Assembly: GCF_002221595.1 (NCBI RefSeq)
Contig: NZ_NHMP01000010.1
Span: 22,773-86,772, forward strand
DNA: 64,000 bases
Direction: 5' to 3'
Source of the DNA: Turicimonas muris
GTDB lineage: Bacteria > Pseudomonadota > Gammaproteobacteria > Burkholderiales > Burkholderiaceae_F
Part shown: piece after piece, positions 16,516 to 24,992 of the stretch
How positions within the stretch are numbered: position 1 is the stretch's first letter
Layout: each line of letters opens with the position of its first letter
Program-made: the position numbers and the translations under genes
Notes under the pieces: generated by a model
The model's database searches: none
What the model saw: only the letters and a program-made list of their open reading frames with translations
Told to the model about the DNA's origin: nothing

Positions 16516-17007
16516 ATGCAAAAAATGGCAGAAGAACAAGACGATTTAAAAATATCCGAAAACATAAGAGCTGAACTTAGGAGAGGTGCTTCTGATTTTA
16601 TCGGAGAAGGTCGAGCATATTACGTTTACTTTATTTCTAAAGATAAATGCGTCGGTTCGGCAAAGATGACCGCCGAATTTGTCATTCCTGTACAAGTCTC
16701 CTCCAGAACCAAAAAAGAAGAAGCCAACTACCAAAGAATTCTGGCTGTTATGGAGGAAGATCTTAAATGTCTTGCAGGTCTTCTGGATGAATCGGGTGAA
16801 AATCGCGGCGAAATCGAGCAGGACGTTTCGGATCTCTGGATTATCAAGAAGAGAGGCCGCCCTCTTGTAGCATCTAAGCCTTTAGCAAGGACTACGATTC
16901 TTTTAACGGAAGAAGATAAAGAAAAATTAAAAGAACTTGGTGGTTCGGCGTGGATAAGAGATCAAATTCGCAAGGCTTATACCGAATCAAAAGCATCAGA
17001 AGAATAA
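16516..17007 (+). CDS. Unknown protein with AT-hook-like linker and ELGGS helix motif
   Basis: A 163-residue protein of unknown function. Residues 111-118 read KKRGRPLV, an AT-hook-like GRP core. Residues 126-153 (TTILLTEEDKEKLKELGGSA then WIRDQIRK) resemble a ribbon-helix-helix strand and helix, and closely match residues 35-62 of the UmuD-like protein at 21.9 kb. The N-terminal 100 residues are unfamiliar. DNA binding is likely. No good ribosome binding site precedes either ATG (16516 or 16525). Confidence 0.65.
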   Translation: MQKMAEEQDDLKISENIRAELRRGASDFIGEGRAYYVYFISKDKCVGSAKMTAEFVIPVQVSSRTKKEEANYQRILAVMEEDLKCLAGLLDESGENRGEIEQDVSDLWIIKKRGRPLVASKPLARTTILLTEEDKEKLKELGGSAWIRDQIRKAYTESKASEE

Positions 17008-17034
17008 CTTACAGGCACAATTGGTCTTATAAAA

Positions 17035-18204
17035 ATGGAAGAATTAAACGAGTTGTTTTATCGGGATCCTTACTGCCAAGAATTTGAAGCAGAGGTCCTT
17101 TCTTGTACTGTTGGTAAAAAGGGTTTTGATGTAGTTTTAAGCGATACGGCTTTTTATCCGGAAGGAGGCGGCCAACCCTCCGATCTGGGAAATTTAGGCG
17201 ACGCTAAAGTCTTATTTGTAAAAAGACAAAATGGTCAAGTCGTCCATCAGACGGATAAAGATCTGAAAGTCGGAGAAACGGTCAAGGGAAAAATTGACTG
17301 GGCGCGTAGATATGACAACATGCAGAATCACTCATGCGAACATATTTTTTCAGGCTTAGTCAATAGAAAATATGGTTTCAACAATGTCGGTTTCCATATG
17401 GGAGATGATGTCCTAACCGTTGATTTTGACGGTTATCTCACCCCTGAGCAGTTGGCCGAAATGGAAGAATTGACCAATGCGGCTTTCAGAAAAGGACAAA
17501 ACATTCATATCTTTTTCCCAAGTGAAGAAGAACTCAAAGCGTTGGATTTCAGAAGTAAGAAAGAACTCAAGGGAAAAGTTCGAATTGTTGAATTCCCGGA
17601 GGCTGATATCTGTGCCTGTTGCGGTACTCACGTAAAAAATACAGCGGAAATTGGGTCTTTTAAAATACTTTCTTCCTTTAAGCATAGAGGAGGGACAAGG
17701 GTTGAATTTGCCGCCGGTAAACGCCTGATCAACTACATCAATATGCTCTTAAGAGAAAGCGCATCCTGTGTAGAACAGTTGTCAGCTAAACCTCAAGAAA
17801 TTTCCGGTGCTTTAAAACAGCTTTATTCAGAAAAGAATCAGTTGGCAGAAAAACTTTCGAAGAAATCGGAAAGGATCATGAATTTGATTTCTGATTCTCT
17901 TCCTTCTGAAGGCAAGTTATTGTTCGTCTCTGAACCGGAATTAACTCCTTTTGAGATAAAGGTCTTTTGCAATCGTTTGGCCGAGAAAAAGAATTTCGAA
18001 TCCATTCTTGTTCTATCAGAACAAGCAGAGAAGAAACTCTTTAATTACATACTTTTCTCTAAAGAGCCGAATTTGGCCGCTCTATCGAGAGAACTAAATA
18101 AGGAACTGAACGGCCGAGGAGGAGGCAAGCCTCCTTTTGTCCAAGGTTCTTTTGCTTCTTCCGAAGAGGAAATTAGAAAAGCCGTCGAAGCAAAATTAGG
18201 CTAA
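17035..18204 (+). CDS. AlaX-type alanyl-tRNA editing protein with DHHA1-like tail
   Basis: A trans-editing hydrolase that clears mischarged tRNA-Ala (Ser or Gly), related to the editing domain of AlaRS. The N-terminal half has the second additional domain with its zinc ligands: HSCEH (HxxxH) and CACCGTH (CxxxH), plus the conserved FYPEGGGQPSD. From about residue 250 there is a coiled region and a DHHA1-like domain ending in NGRGGGKPPFVQGS. The full 389-residue layout matches long AlaX proteins. It lies 27 bp after the GRP-linker gene and may be in the same transcript. Confidence 0.88.
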   Translation: MEELNELFYRDPYCQEFEAEVLSCTVGKKGFDVVLSDTAFYPEGGGQPSDLGNLGDAKVLFVKRQNGQVVHQTDKDLKVGETVKGKIDWARRYDNMQNHSCEHIFSGLVNRKYGFNNVGFHMGDDVLTVDFDGYLTPEQLAEMEELTNAAFRKGQNIHIFFPSEEELKALDFRSKKELKGKVRIVEFPEADICACCGTHVKNTAEIGSFKILSSFKHRGGTRVEFAAGKRLINYINMLLRESASCVEQLSAKPQEISGALKQLYSEKNQLAEKLSKKSERIMNLISDSLPSEGKLLFVSEPELTPFEIKVFCNRLAEKKNFESILVLSEQAEKKLFNYILFSKEPNLAALSRELNKELNGRGGGKPPFVQGSFASSEEEIRKAVEAKLG

Positions 18205-18221
18205 GTTCACTCGCAAAAAAA

Positions 18222-18255
18222 GAAAAAGCACTGCCGGAATTCGCAGTGCTTTTTC
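18222..18255 (+). terminator. Terminator after the AlaX gene
   Basis: GAAAAAGCACTGC (18222-18234) pairs perfectly with GCAGTGCTTTTTC (18243-18255). It sits between convergent genes and can serve both strands. Confidence 0.88.
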
Positions 18256-18269
18256 AGTTTGAAAGCGGA

Positions 18270-21101
18270 TTATTTCGACGGCTTCCAAGTTAAAAGCCTT
18301 AAACCATTTGCAACAACAATCAAGCAGGTGCCTGTGTCTGCAAATACCGCCATCCACATTGTGGCCATTCCTAAGAAGGTCAGAGCAAAGAAAATGGCTT
18401 TAATGGATAAAGCAATAATGATGTTCTGACAAAGAATCTTGAAAGTTTCCTTAGACAGTTCTATAAATGCGGGAAGCTTTCTCAAATCATCGTCCATTAA
18501 CGCGACATCGGCAGTTTCAATTGCGGTATCTGTTCCTGCGGCACCCATGGCAAAGCCAATATCGGCTCGAGCAAGAGCAGGGGCGTCGTTAATGCCGTCA
18601 CCGACCATACCAGTGACATCTTTCTTCGCATAGCGATCAACAAAATGCTGTTTTTCTTCAGGAAGAAGATTTCCCTTAGCCATTTGAACGCCAACTTCTT
18701 TACCGATTCTTTCAGCGGTTTTAGAGTTGTCTCCGCTTAAAAGGACGGTCTTTAAACCCAAAGAATTAAGCTTTTCGATAGCTTCTTTAGAGTGAGACTT
18801 AATGGAGTCAGCTACTCCGAAACAAGCCAGCACCTTCTTGGAACTGGCTAGAACCAACGGAGAGCAACCTTTTTCGGCCAAAGCAGAGAATTTATCTCGG
18901 ATGGTTTGGCTCTGGAGCAGATAGCGATCTAAACCTTTTAAATTGCCCAAATAATATTCCGTACCTTCAATTGTTCCTACTACGCCTTGGCCCGGGAGGG
19001 CGGTAAAGTCATTAACCTCGGCAAGCTTAGAACCTTGAAGTCCGTGAGCTGCGGCATGTTCGGAGACTGCTTTGCTTACCGGGTGAGAATTCCGGTCGGC
19101 CAAAGCGGCAGCCAGAGTTAATACGGTGTTCGGATCTACGTCAGTTAACATCTCAACTTCTTGAACCTGAGGCTTGCCTTCAGTAATAGTGCCGGTCTTG
19201 TCGAAAGCAATAAGCTGAAGTTTTCTCCCTTTTTCCAAGTAGATTCCGCCTTTAACTAATATTCCGCGTTTTGCTGCGTTAGCCAAGCCGGTGACTATAG
19301 TTACAGGAGTAGAAATTACCAAGGCACAGGGACACGCAATAACCAACAAAGTAAGGGCCTTGTAGATCCAGCCGTACCAATCTCCGTCGAGTGCGAGGGG
19401 AGGAATAACGGCCGTGGCTAAAGCAATTAAGAAAACCAGAGGTGTATAGACCTTAGCGAAACTGTCAACAAATCTCTGAGTAGGTGCACGAGAACTTTGA
19501 GCCGATTCAATGGCGCTGATAATTCTCGCTGGCATTGAGTTCTGAGCTGTTGAGGTTGCTTCGTAAATAAGCTCTGAATTTTCATTCAAAGAGCCCGCAA
19601 AAACAGCATCACCGGGTTTCTTGTCTACCGGAAGACTTTCTCCGGTAATTGCACTTTGATTCAACGAAGAGTTTCCTGAGATGACTTTGCCGTCAACCGC
19701 TAGTCTTTCGCCGGGCTCTACACGAACGGTGTCGCCGACGCGGACATCATCGGCTTCAATCTCCTCCCATTTACCGTCTTTTTGTACCGTAGCTTTTTGG
19801 GGTGTCATGGAAAGAAGAGAGCGGATCGCGCCGCGTGCTTTATCCAAAGAAAGCTGCTCAATAGCCTCGGAAATTTCAAAAAGAACCATGACCATAGCAG
19901 CTTCTGCCCAGGAACCGATTAATACGGCACCGGTCACGGCTACGGCCATTAGGGCATTCATGTTAAAGTTGAGGTTCTTAATGGCAATAAAGCCTTTTTT
20001 ATAAGTCCCTACGCCAACAAAGAGGATGGCTGCCACGGCCAATGCTATTGAAACGTATTCATTTAAATTCAACAGCTCGCATGCTTCCGAACCAAGTGCA
20101 AGAATTAAGCAGAAAATATATCTCCACCAATTGATTTTGGTCGGTTTAAATTCCGAGAGACTGGTCTTCTGACCCTCAATCACTTCAGGATCGTATTCGA
20201 GAGATTTAATTGCAGCTAAGATAACCGGCAGTTGTCCCGGCAGATAAGACACAGTAAGAATTCGGTTCATCAAGTTAAATTGGAGTCCGCTAACACCTTC
20301 GATGCCGTTCAGTTTCTTGCGGATGAGACCTTCTTCGGTCGGGCAATCCATTTGAGGGATTCTGATCTGGGAAGTTTGCTTTTTGTTATCGACAACACGC
20401 TTGAGTTTCAGATTGTTTTTTGAGAAGGCTTCTTCAATCGCCGGGAGGGACTCCGGAGTATGAATAATGCGCAGCCCTTCCGGGGTTAGATTAACATCAT
20501 GAACGCCGACTAATGAACCGAGAGTTGCAAAAAGCAGTTTATATTGAGTGGGCTTAACCTCTGAGACATTCCAGTCCGTATCCATGCTGTTTTCGACGTG
20601 GGAATGGTCGTGGCCGCAGCAACAATGCTTATCATGAGAATGAACGTGTTCTGCACAGCAAGCGTGACTCTCATGATGCTCATGTTTTTCTTCATGATGA
20701 TGTTCGCATCCGCATCCTGCATGTTCATGTGAATGACACTCATGATGTTCATGATGGTTATGAGCTGAGCAGCACTCTTGATGTTCGTGCGAATGAGACT
20801 CGCAGCAATGAGTGCCATGCTCGTGAGAACAGCATTCGGTTTCGGATTTGGAAGAGCTGCTTGTTTCTGAGGTTTCGTGATGATGACCGCAGCAGCGATG
20901 TTCTTGAGAATGGGCGTGAACAGAATTTGCTTTTAAGGCATCTTCCAAGCAACGACAAGGCTGTCCGGGATACTTTCCGCAGTTGCACATTTTAGTTTCA
21001 GAGTTCCCTTTGATATTCTCGGGAGAGTCGTGCGAAACAGCTTTTTGTGTCTGTGGCTGAAGACTTCCGTTTTCGGGCGCTTGTTTTATATCATCCTTCA
21101 T
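18270..21101 (-). CDS. Zn/Cd/Pb-type P1B ATPase with a giant His/Cys-rich N-terminus
   Basis: An inner-membrane efflux ATPase of 943 residues; ZntA/CadA are usually 700-750. Residues of about 38-170 are a metal-sponge tail with more than 30 histidines and many CC pairs. Two HMA-like segments follow (about 180-310; the second carries MDCPTEE), then the membrane and ATPase core: CPC in ACPCALVIS (about 588-590), DKTGTITEG (about 633), GDGINDAPA (about 832), and the C-terminal ADTG of Zn/Cd/Pb pumps. A divergent MerR regulator with a long-spacer promoter controls it. The tail probably buffers zinc or cadmium; that role is inferred. Confidence 0.92.
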   Translation of the reverse strand: MKDDIKQAPENGSLQPQTQKAVSHDSPENIKGNSETKMCNCGKYPGQPCRCLEDALKANSVHAHSQEHRCCGHHHETSETSSSSKSETECCSHEHGTHCCESHSHEHQECCSAHNHHEHHECHSHEHAGCGCEHHHEEKHEHHESHACCAEHVHSHDKHCCCGHDHSHVENSMDTDWNVSEVKPTQYKLLFATLGSLVGVHDVNLTPEGLRIIHTPESLPAIEEAFSKNNLKLKRVVDNKKQTSQIRIPQMDCPTEEGLIRKKLNGIEGVSGLQFNLMNRILTVSYLPGQLPVILAAIKSLEYDPEVIEGQKTSLSEFKPTKINWWRYIFCLILALGSEACELLNLNEYVSIALAVAAILFVGVGTYKKGFIAIKNLNFNMNALMAVAVTGAVLIGSWAEAAMVMVLFEISEAIEQLSLDKARGAIRSLLSMTPQKATVQKDGKWEEIEADDVRVGDTVRVEPGERLAVDGKVISGNSSLNQSAITGESLPVDKKPGDAVFAGSLNENSELIYEATSTAQNSMPARIISAIESAQSSRAPTQRFVDSFAKVYTPLVFLIALATAVIPPLALDGDWYGWIYKALTLLVIACPCALVISTPVTIVTGLANAAKRGILVKGGIYLEKGRKLQLIAFDKTGTITEGKPQVQEVEMLTDVDPNTVLTLAAALADRNSHPVSKAVSEHAAAHGLQGSKLAEVNDFTALPGQGVVGTIEGTEYYLGNLKGLDRYLLQSQTIRDKFSALAEKGCSPLVLASSKKVLACFGVADSIKSHSKEAIEKLNSLGLKTVLLSGDNSKTAERIGKEVGVQMAKGNLLPEEKQHFVDRYAKKDVTGMVGDGINDAPALARADIGFAMGAAGTDTAIETADVALMDDDLRKLPAFIELSKETFKILCQNIIIALSIKAIFFALTFLGMATMWMAVFADTGTCLIVVANGLRLLTWKPSK

Positions 21102-21131
21102 CGTTATTTCCCAATATGTTGTTTATGGGAT

Positions 21132-21163
21132 AATTTAAAATCCTATAGTTACTTTAGAGTCAA
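21132..21163 (-). promoter_or_regulatory. MerR-type promoter/operator of the metal ATPase gene
   Basis: On the minus strand, TTGACT (21163-21158) is followed after 19-20 bp by TTAAAT/TAAATT. The spacer carries the dyad CTCTAAAGT-AACTATAG. The over-long spacer with a central dyad is the hallmark of promoters activated by MerR-family metal sensors. Confidence 0.75.
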
Positions 21164-21184
21164 GTTAATTTAGGGTAATTTCTG

Positions 21185-21583
21185 ATGAAGATAGGTGAAT
21201 TAGCAAAAATAACAGGTTGTCAGGTTGGGACCATTCGTTTTTACGAGACCTCCGGCCTTCTTCCAGCTGCGCCAAGAACACAAGGAAACTACAGGGTTTA
21301 CGGAGAAGAACACAAAAAAGCGCTGCAGTTTATCCTTCATTGCCGTGCGCTGGATTTATCGATTGATGAAGTAAAAGAATTAATCAATCTCAAGAGCGCT
21401 CAGGCTAGTGACGCCCGTAAGGCTCATTCAATCATCGAAAATCATATTCTCGAAATTAATAAAAAGATTACTCAGCTTGAATCATTAAAGTCTGAGCTAG
21501 AATTTTTAGCCCATAAATGCGGACACGATCACCGAGAAGAGAAGGGCGAAACTTGCTGTCTTATTGAAGCGTTACACCAATAA
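21185..21583 (+). CDS. MerR-family metal-responsive regulator (CadR/PbrR-like)
   Basis: A 132-residue MerR-family activator, divergent from the ATPase gene. The N-terminal winged helix (KIGELAKITGCQVGTIRFYE) and long dimerisation helix are typical. The C-terminal loop offers C112, H114, H116, C124 and C125 as ligands. The cysteine usually found near position 77-79 of ZntR/CadR is absent (the local sequence is QASDARKAH), so metal choice cannot be fixed from sequence. The ATPase neighbour argues for Zn/Cd/Pb. Confidence 0.88.
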   Translation: MKIGELAKITGCQVGTIRFYETSGLLPAAPRTQGNYRVYGEEHKKALQFILHCRALDLSIDEVKELINLKSAQASDARKAHSIIENHILEINKKITQLESLKSELEFLAHKCGHDHREEKGETCCLIEALHQ

Positions 21584-21788
21584 AAAAGCGGGAGCTTCCG
21601 AGGGAACACGTACTCAAAAAGGCGAAAAAAGAGGATTCGAGCAAAGAGTAATTCCGGAGTTTTGATTATTTAAACTTATAATTTCTTTTCATTACATGAA
21701 AATGTTTTTCGCAAAATGATTATGATGTAAGAATTATTGTAGTTGCTTCATATTTTTGCGTTTTTTCAGTATCTTTATGCCTTATAAA

Positions 21789-21806
21789 TTACCTATAATT
21801 AGGTAA
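21789..21806. promoter_or_regulatory. Inverted repeat upstream of the UmuD-like gene
   Basis: TTACCT-ATAATT-AGGTAA is a symmetrical site 59 bp before the start codon, in an otherwise featureless AT-rich region (21584-21864). It is a plausible operator for the encoded regulator-like protein. Confidence 0.45.
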
Positions 21807-21864
21807 ATTACAAAGTTATAGAAAAAGAAAAATATATCTTTAAATAAAACAAAACAAGGGAAAA

Positions 21865-22422
21865 ATGACGAATTCTAGTCATAAGCGAGCTGCAAAATCC
21901 GGATGGGGAGGAAAAAGAGCCGGAGCAGGACGAAAACCAGGCCCCGACGCTTCCGTCAGTAAGGTCACAACTGTAGTTCTTACCGAAGATCTCATTGCAA
22001 AACTCCGTGAGCTCGGAGGTTCGAAATGGGTTCGTGAGCAAATACAGAAGAGCGGAACTGAAAAAATTTCCAATCCAGATTCTCAGCCGTCTTTTTCAGA
22101 AAATACCTCATTGGATTTAAATAGATTATTAATCCATGATCCTCTCTCTTCTTTAATTTGTTCCGCACCGGACGATAGTGCTTTTTCTTCCGGCATCAAG
22201 CACGGGGACATGTTGATAGTTAACTCAAAAGTTCCTCCGAAAGAAAGTAATGTTGTTCTTGTTCGACACAATTCTTCTTACTCTTTAAGAAAATTTAGAA
22301 TGGAAGGTAATGCAGTCACTCTCTCTATGGATACTCCGACTGGAGAAGTCGTATACTCCTTAGCCGACAGTGAATGCTGCATTTTGGGTGTAATCCAATA
22401 CGTTATCAAAAGTTTGCCCTAG
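21865..22422 (+). CDS. UmuD/LexA-like S24-family protein with RHH-like N-terminus
   Basis: A 185-residue two-part protein. The N-terminus has a basic GGKRAGAGRKPGP linker and the motif ELGGSKWVREQIQK (49-62), shared with the protein at 16.5 kb. The C-terminal part (about 95-183) has the S24 peptidase fold pattern: DDSAFSSGIKHGDMLIVN with the expected Ser105. The catalytic-lysine position is Arg142 in SYSLRKF, where UmuD and LexA have TVK, so self-cleavage may be lost unless Lys143 serves. No AxG cleavage site or umuC partner was seen. It is probably a phage-type or stress-linked repressor. Confidence 0.7.
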   Translation: MTNSSHKRAAKSGWGGKRAGAGRKPGPDASVSKVTTVVLTEDLIAKLRELGGSKWVREQIQKSGTEKISNPDSQPSFSENTSLDLNRLLIHDPLSSLICSAPDDSAFSSGIKHGDMLIVNSKVPPKESNVVLVRHNSSYSLRKFRMEGNAVTLSMDTPTGEVVYSLADSECCILGVIQYVIKSLP

Positions 22423-22520
22423 AGGATTTTTTGAGGCGGTCTAAAAATTCGTGAAATAATTACTGTTTTTACGGATTACGCGCTTTTTTGCGTAAATTTC
22501 CTGCCAAATAGGAGGGAGAA

Positions 22521-23336
22521 TTGCAGGAAGAAATTTTTTCTTTGCCGCCGGTCCAGTCTGAGATTGAGGTAATCAAACTTCCGTCTTGGAAGAAAAAGTC
22601 GGATTTTGTTGCGGAAGAAGTTCCTGTCGCATTGGTTTATAACGGCCTTTCTCATGTTGTAATGATGTGCTCGCCGCAGCATCTGAAAGAGTTTGCTGTT
22701 GGTTTCTCTATTTCTGAAGGAATCGTTCCTGATTATTCCCATATCTTCGATATAGAGATTAAACCGGGCTGTCACAATGGTCTTGTTGTAGAAATGGAGA
22801 TATCTCCTCGCTGTTTCTGGAATCTCAAAGATCAAAGAAGGAGCATGGCAGGCCGCACCGGCTGCGGAATCTGTGGTACGGAAAATTTAGATAAGGTCTA
22901 TAAAGAAGTTTCTCGTCTTCCTAACACCTATACTTTTGATTTGAAGCATTATCATTTCGGCCTCCAGAAAATCAGAGAGGCTCAGCAAATCGGAGCCGCG
23001 ACCGGAAGTATGCATGCTGTTGCGGCTTTAGACAGTGAAGGCAATTTTTTAGGAGGCATTGAGGATATCGGCCGACACGTAGCTCTCGATAAAGTCTTGG
23101 GCTTAAAAGCGATAAATAATTGGAAGAAGGAAGTCTTATTTTTAAGTTCTCGGGCCTCTTTCGAAATGGTTCAGAAAGCTGCAGTTTCCGGCATTGAAAT
23201 CGTCTTTGCTATTTCTGCTCCGACCAATACTGCTATTGAACTGGCGAGAAAGGCAAATATAACGTTAGCCGCATTTTGCAGAGAAAACTCAGCTAACGTT
23301 TACACAGCTCCTGAGAGATTCCTCGGATCTTTCTGA
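22521..23336 (+). CDS. fdhD: Formate dehydrogenase sulfurtransferase FdhD
   Basis: FdhD passes sulfur from IscS to the bis-MGD molybdenum cofactor and is needed for active formate dehydrogenase. The 271-residue protein has the catalytic motif GRTGCGICGTE (CxxC) and the signatures FAVGFSISEGI, GSMHAVAALD and DIGRHVALDKVLG. The start is TTG behind GGAGGGAG. It lies about 11 kb from the formate dehydrogenase operon that it presumably serves. Confidence 0.94.
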   Translation: MQEEIFSLPPVQSEIEVIKLPSWKKKSDFVAEEVPVALVYNGLSHVVMMCSPQHLKEFAVGFSISEGIVPDYSHIFDIEIKPGCHNGLVVEMEISPRCFWNLKDQRRSMAGRTGCGICGTENLDKVYKEVSRLPNTYTFDLKHYHFGLQKIREAQQIGAATGSMHAVAALDSEGNFLGGIEDIGRHVALDKVLGLKAINNWKKEVLFLSSRASFEMVQKAAVSGIEIVFAISAPTNTAIELARKANITLAAFCRENSANVYTAPERFLGSF

Positions 23337-23350
23337 TCCGGATGTTTTTC
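23324..23350 (+). terminator. Hairpin overlapping the fdhD stop codon
   Basis: CGGATC-TTTCT-GATCCG (23324-23340) contains the fdhD stop and is followed by GATGTTTTTC. It fills the 14-bp gap to the convergent usp gene. Confidence 0.6.
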
Positions 23351-24301
23351 TTAACGCTCGGAAGACGTATCGTCTTTATTTTTGCTTTCCTCTACTTCTT
23401 CAGTGACATGGTGAACAAGGAGCAAGGGCAGGTGGCAGGCAGAGCCGATTCTCATCGCTGTCGACCCCATCATCATGGAAGTAAACGCCCCTCGCCTATG
23501 GGTGCCTAATATCAGCAGCGATAAGTTGTTCTCTACCGCATATTTAGCGATTTCTTCTGAGGGATCTCCTTTTAGGAGGACTACTTTTGCCTCAATATCT
23601 TTGTTTCTTAATTCTTCATAAATTGGCTCGACTTTCTCATCAAAAGGTATCCTTTGTTCTCTTTCGAACTCTTCCTTTGTCATGGCGGGAGCACCGAATG
23701 CTGAGACTTCAGGAATAATCAGTCCGCTATGAGGCGTAATGACATTGATGAGATAAAAGATAGGATCTTTGCCGAATAACTGCATATGTTGCTGGGCATA
23801 TTTAATTGCGGCATTGCTGTATTCAGATCCGTCAATGCAAATTCCAACACGCATTCTGTCTTCAGCATACTGAGATTCCTTCCTTAAGACCAGCATCGGA
23901 GCTTTGGTAGAAGCGAGCACGGAGGAGGTTTTAGAGCCGAACAAAAGACCCTTAACAGGTGTTCTCCCGTGCGATCCCATAATAATCAAGTCAGGTTTAA
24001 TTTCCTTGGAGACCTTAACGATATTTTCTGTTGCACGTCCGAAGCACACCTTGGTTTTTACCTTGTAACCGGCTTCTTCAAGTTTCTTTTTGGCCGGTTT
24101 CAATATAGCTCGGCTCTCAGCATTTTGGAGCTCTTCAACAACTCCGTTTTTGAGTTTGTTTTCAATAGATGAAGGAATTTTTTTCTGAACATTGACTAAG
24201 AAGACTGTATTAGTAAATTTTTTAATGTCTTCCAAATGAGAGAGGTAATTGATGGCTTTCTTGCTATAAACACTGCCGTCCAGAGGAAGAAGTATTTTCA
24301 T
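23351..24301 (-). CDS. Tandem-domain universal stress protein
   Basis: About 316 residues with two UspA domains: 1-145 and about 155-290. Both carry nucleotide-binding glycine motifs: GSHGRTPVKGLLFGSKTS in the first, and GTHRRGAFTSMMMGSTA in the second. The start is ATG 24301 (KILLPLDGSVYSKKA) with AAAGGA just upstream, rather than an ATG 75 bp earlier. Tandem Usp proteins support survival under stress; the specific role is unknown. The tail is charged (VEESKNKDDTSSER). Confidence 0.9.
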   Translation of the reverse strand: MKILLPLDGSVYSKKAINYLSHLEDIKKFTNTVFLVNVQKKIPSSIENKLKNGVVEELQNAESRAILKPAKKKLEEAGYKVKTKVCFGRATENIVKVSKEIKPDLIIMGSHGRTPVKGLLFGSKTSSVLASTKAPMLVLRKESQYAEDRMRVGICIDGSEYSNAAIKYAQQHMQLFGKDPIFYLINVITPHSGLIIPEVSAFGAPAMTKEEFEREQRIPFDEKVEPIYEELRNKDIEAKVVLLKGDPSEEIAKYAVENNLSLLILGTHRRGAFTSMMMGSTAMRIGSACHLPLLLVHHVTEEVEESKNKDDTSSER

Positions 24302-24716
24302 AAATGTCCTTTGTAGTTCTTTTGACTCCATTCTAATTTTTTCGGATGACAGAATCATTACTTTTTGAGAATGCAAAGAAGATTGAGAGTGTGAGTGACT
24401 GTTTTAGGAAGAACTATAGAAATGATAGGTAATTCCTAGAATAGTAGAAGTCCTTAGATTCGACGGTGCTTTGTGACTTCCTGTAACTAGCTATATTTCC
24501 ACATTCCTTTGCGTGTTCTTCTAACGTGATGATTTAATTGAGGAGGGAAGGAAGGAGTATTCTGACTGTAAATTTTGTTTACTTGTCAGCCCCAAAAGCT
24601 AAGAGTTTTCCCGTTTTTTTTATTTGTTAAATATGCTTAGAATTCTCGTGAGTTCGAGCAATATCGAACATAAAAATAACTAATCCTCGTTATCTTGATT
24701 GTTGTGGGAGTTTAAT
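24302..24716. other. Intergenic region upstream of the usp gene
   Basis: It carries the usp ribosome binding site and AT-rich promoter-like sequence. Nothing with convincing coding or RNA structure was seen before the small ORF at 24717. Confidence 0.35.
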
Positions 24717-24818
24717 TTGACAAGTCCGACACTCGTTCGATTAATTTCTTTGGTTGTATTGGTATTCATGGGTTTGACCATGTTTGCAACTTATTCTTTA
24801 GCAGTTCCGATGGCATAG
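24717..24818 (+). CDS. Candidate 33-residue membrane protein
   Basis: A TTG-started mini-ORF with GGGAG nine bases upstream. The peptide has a polar start (TSPTLVR) followed by one clear transmembrane stretch (LISLVVLVFMGLTMFATYSL) and a short AVPMA end. Single-span proteins of this size often assist larger membrane complexes. It lies 174 bp before the UPF0126 gene on the same strand. There is no recognised family; coding is inferred from the hydrophobic pattern and binding site. Confidence 0.45.
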   Translation: MTSPTLVRLISLVVLVFMGLTMFATYSLAVPMA

Positions 24819-24992
24819 CTTGTCATCGCTCAAAGTAAAAAACAAAACAACCCCCGGATAGAAATAACCTCTTGCAGTTAACTTTGTCATTTGGATAAGG
24901 TTTTCACCTAGGAATTGGAAGAAAAGCTTACCAATTTAAGTTGTTCTCCTATATAGTTTCCACTTTCTTAATAATATGAACGGCTTGAGAAA

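Noticed and set aside
20580..20940. Short tandem-like repeats (CATGATG, GAGTGAC) that resemble a repeat array or CRISPR
   Set aside because: They are the His/Cys codons of the metal ATPase tail; spacing is irregular and the frame is open.
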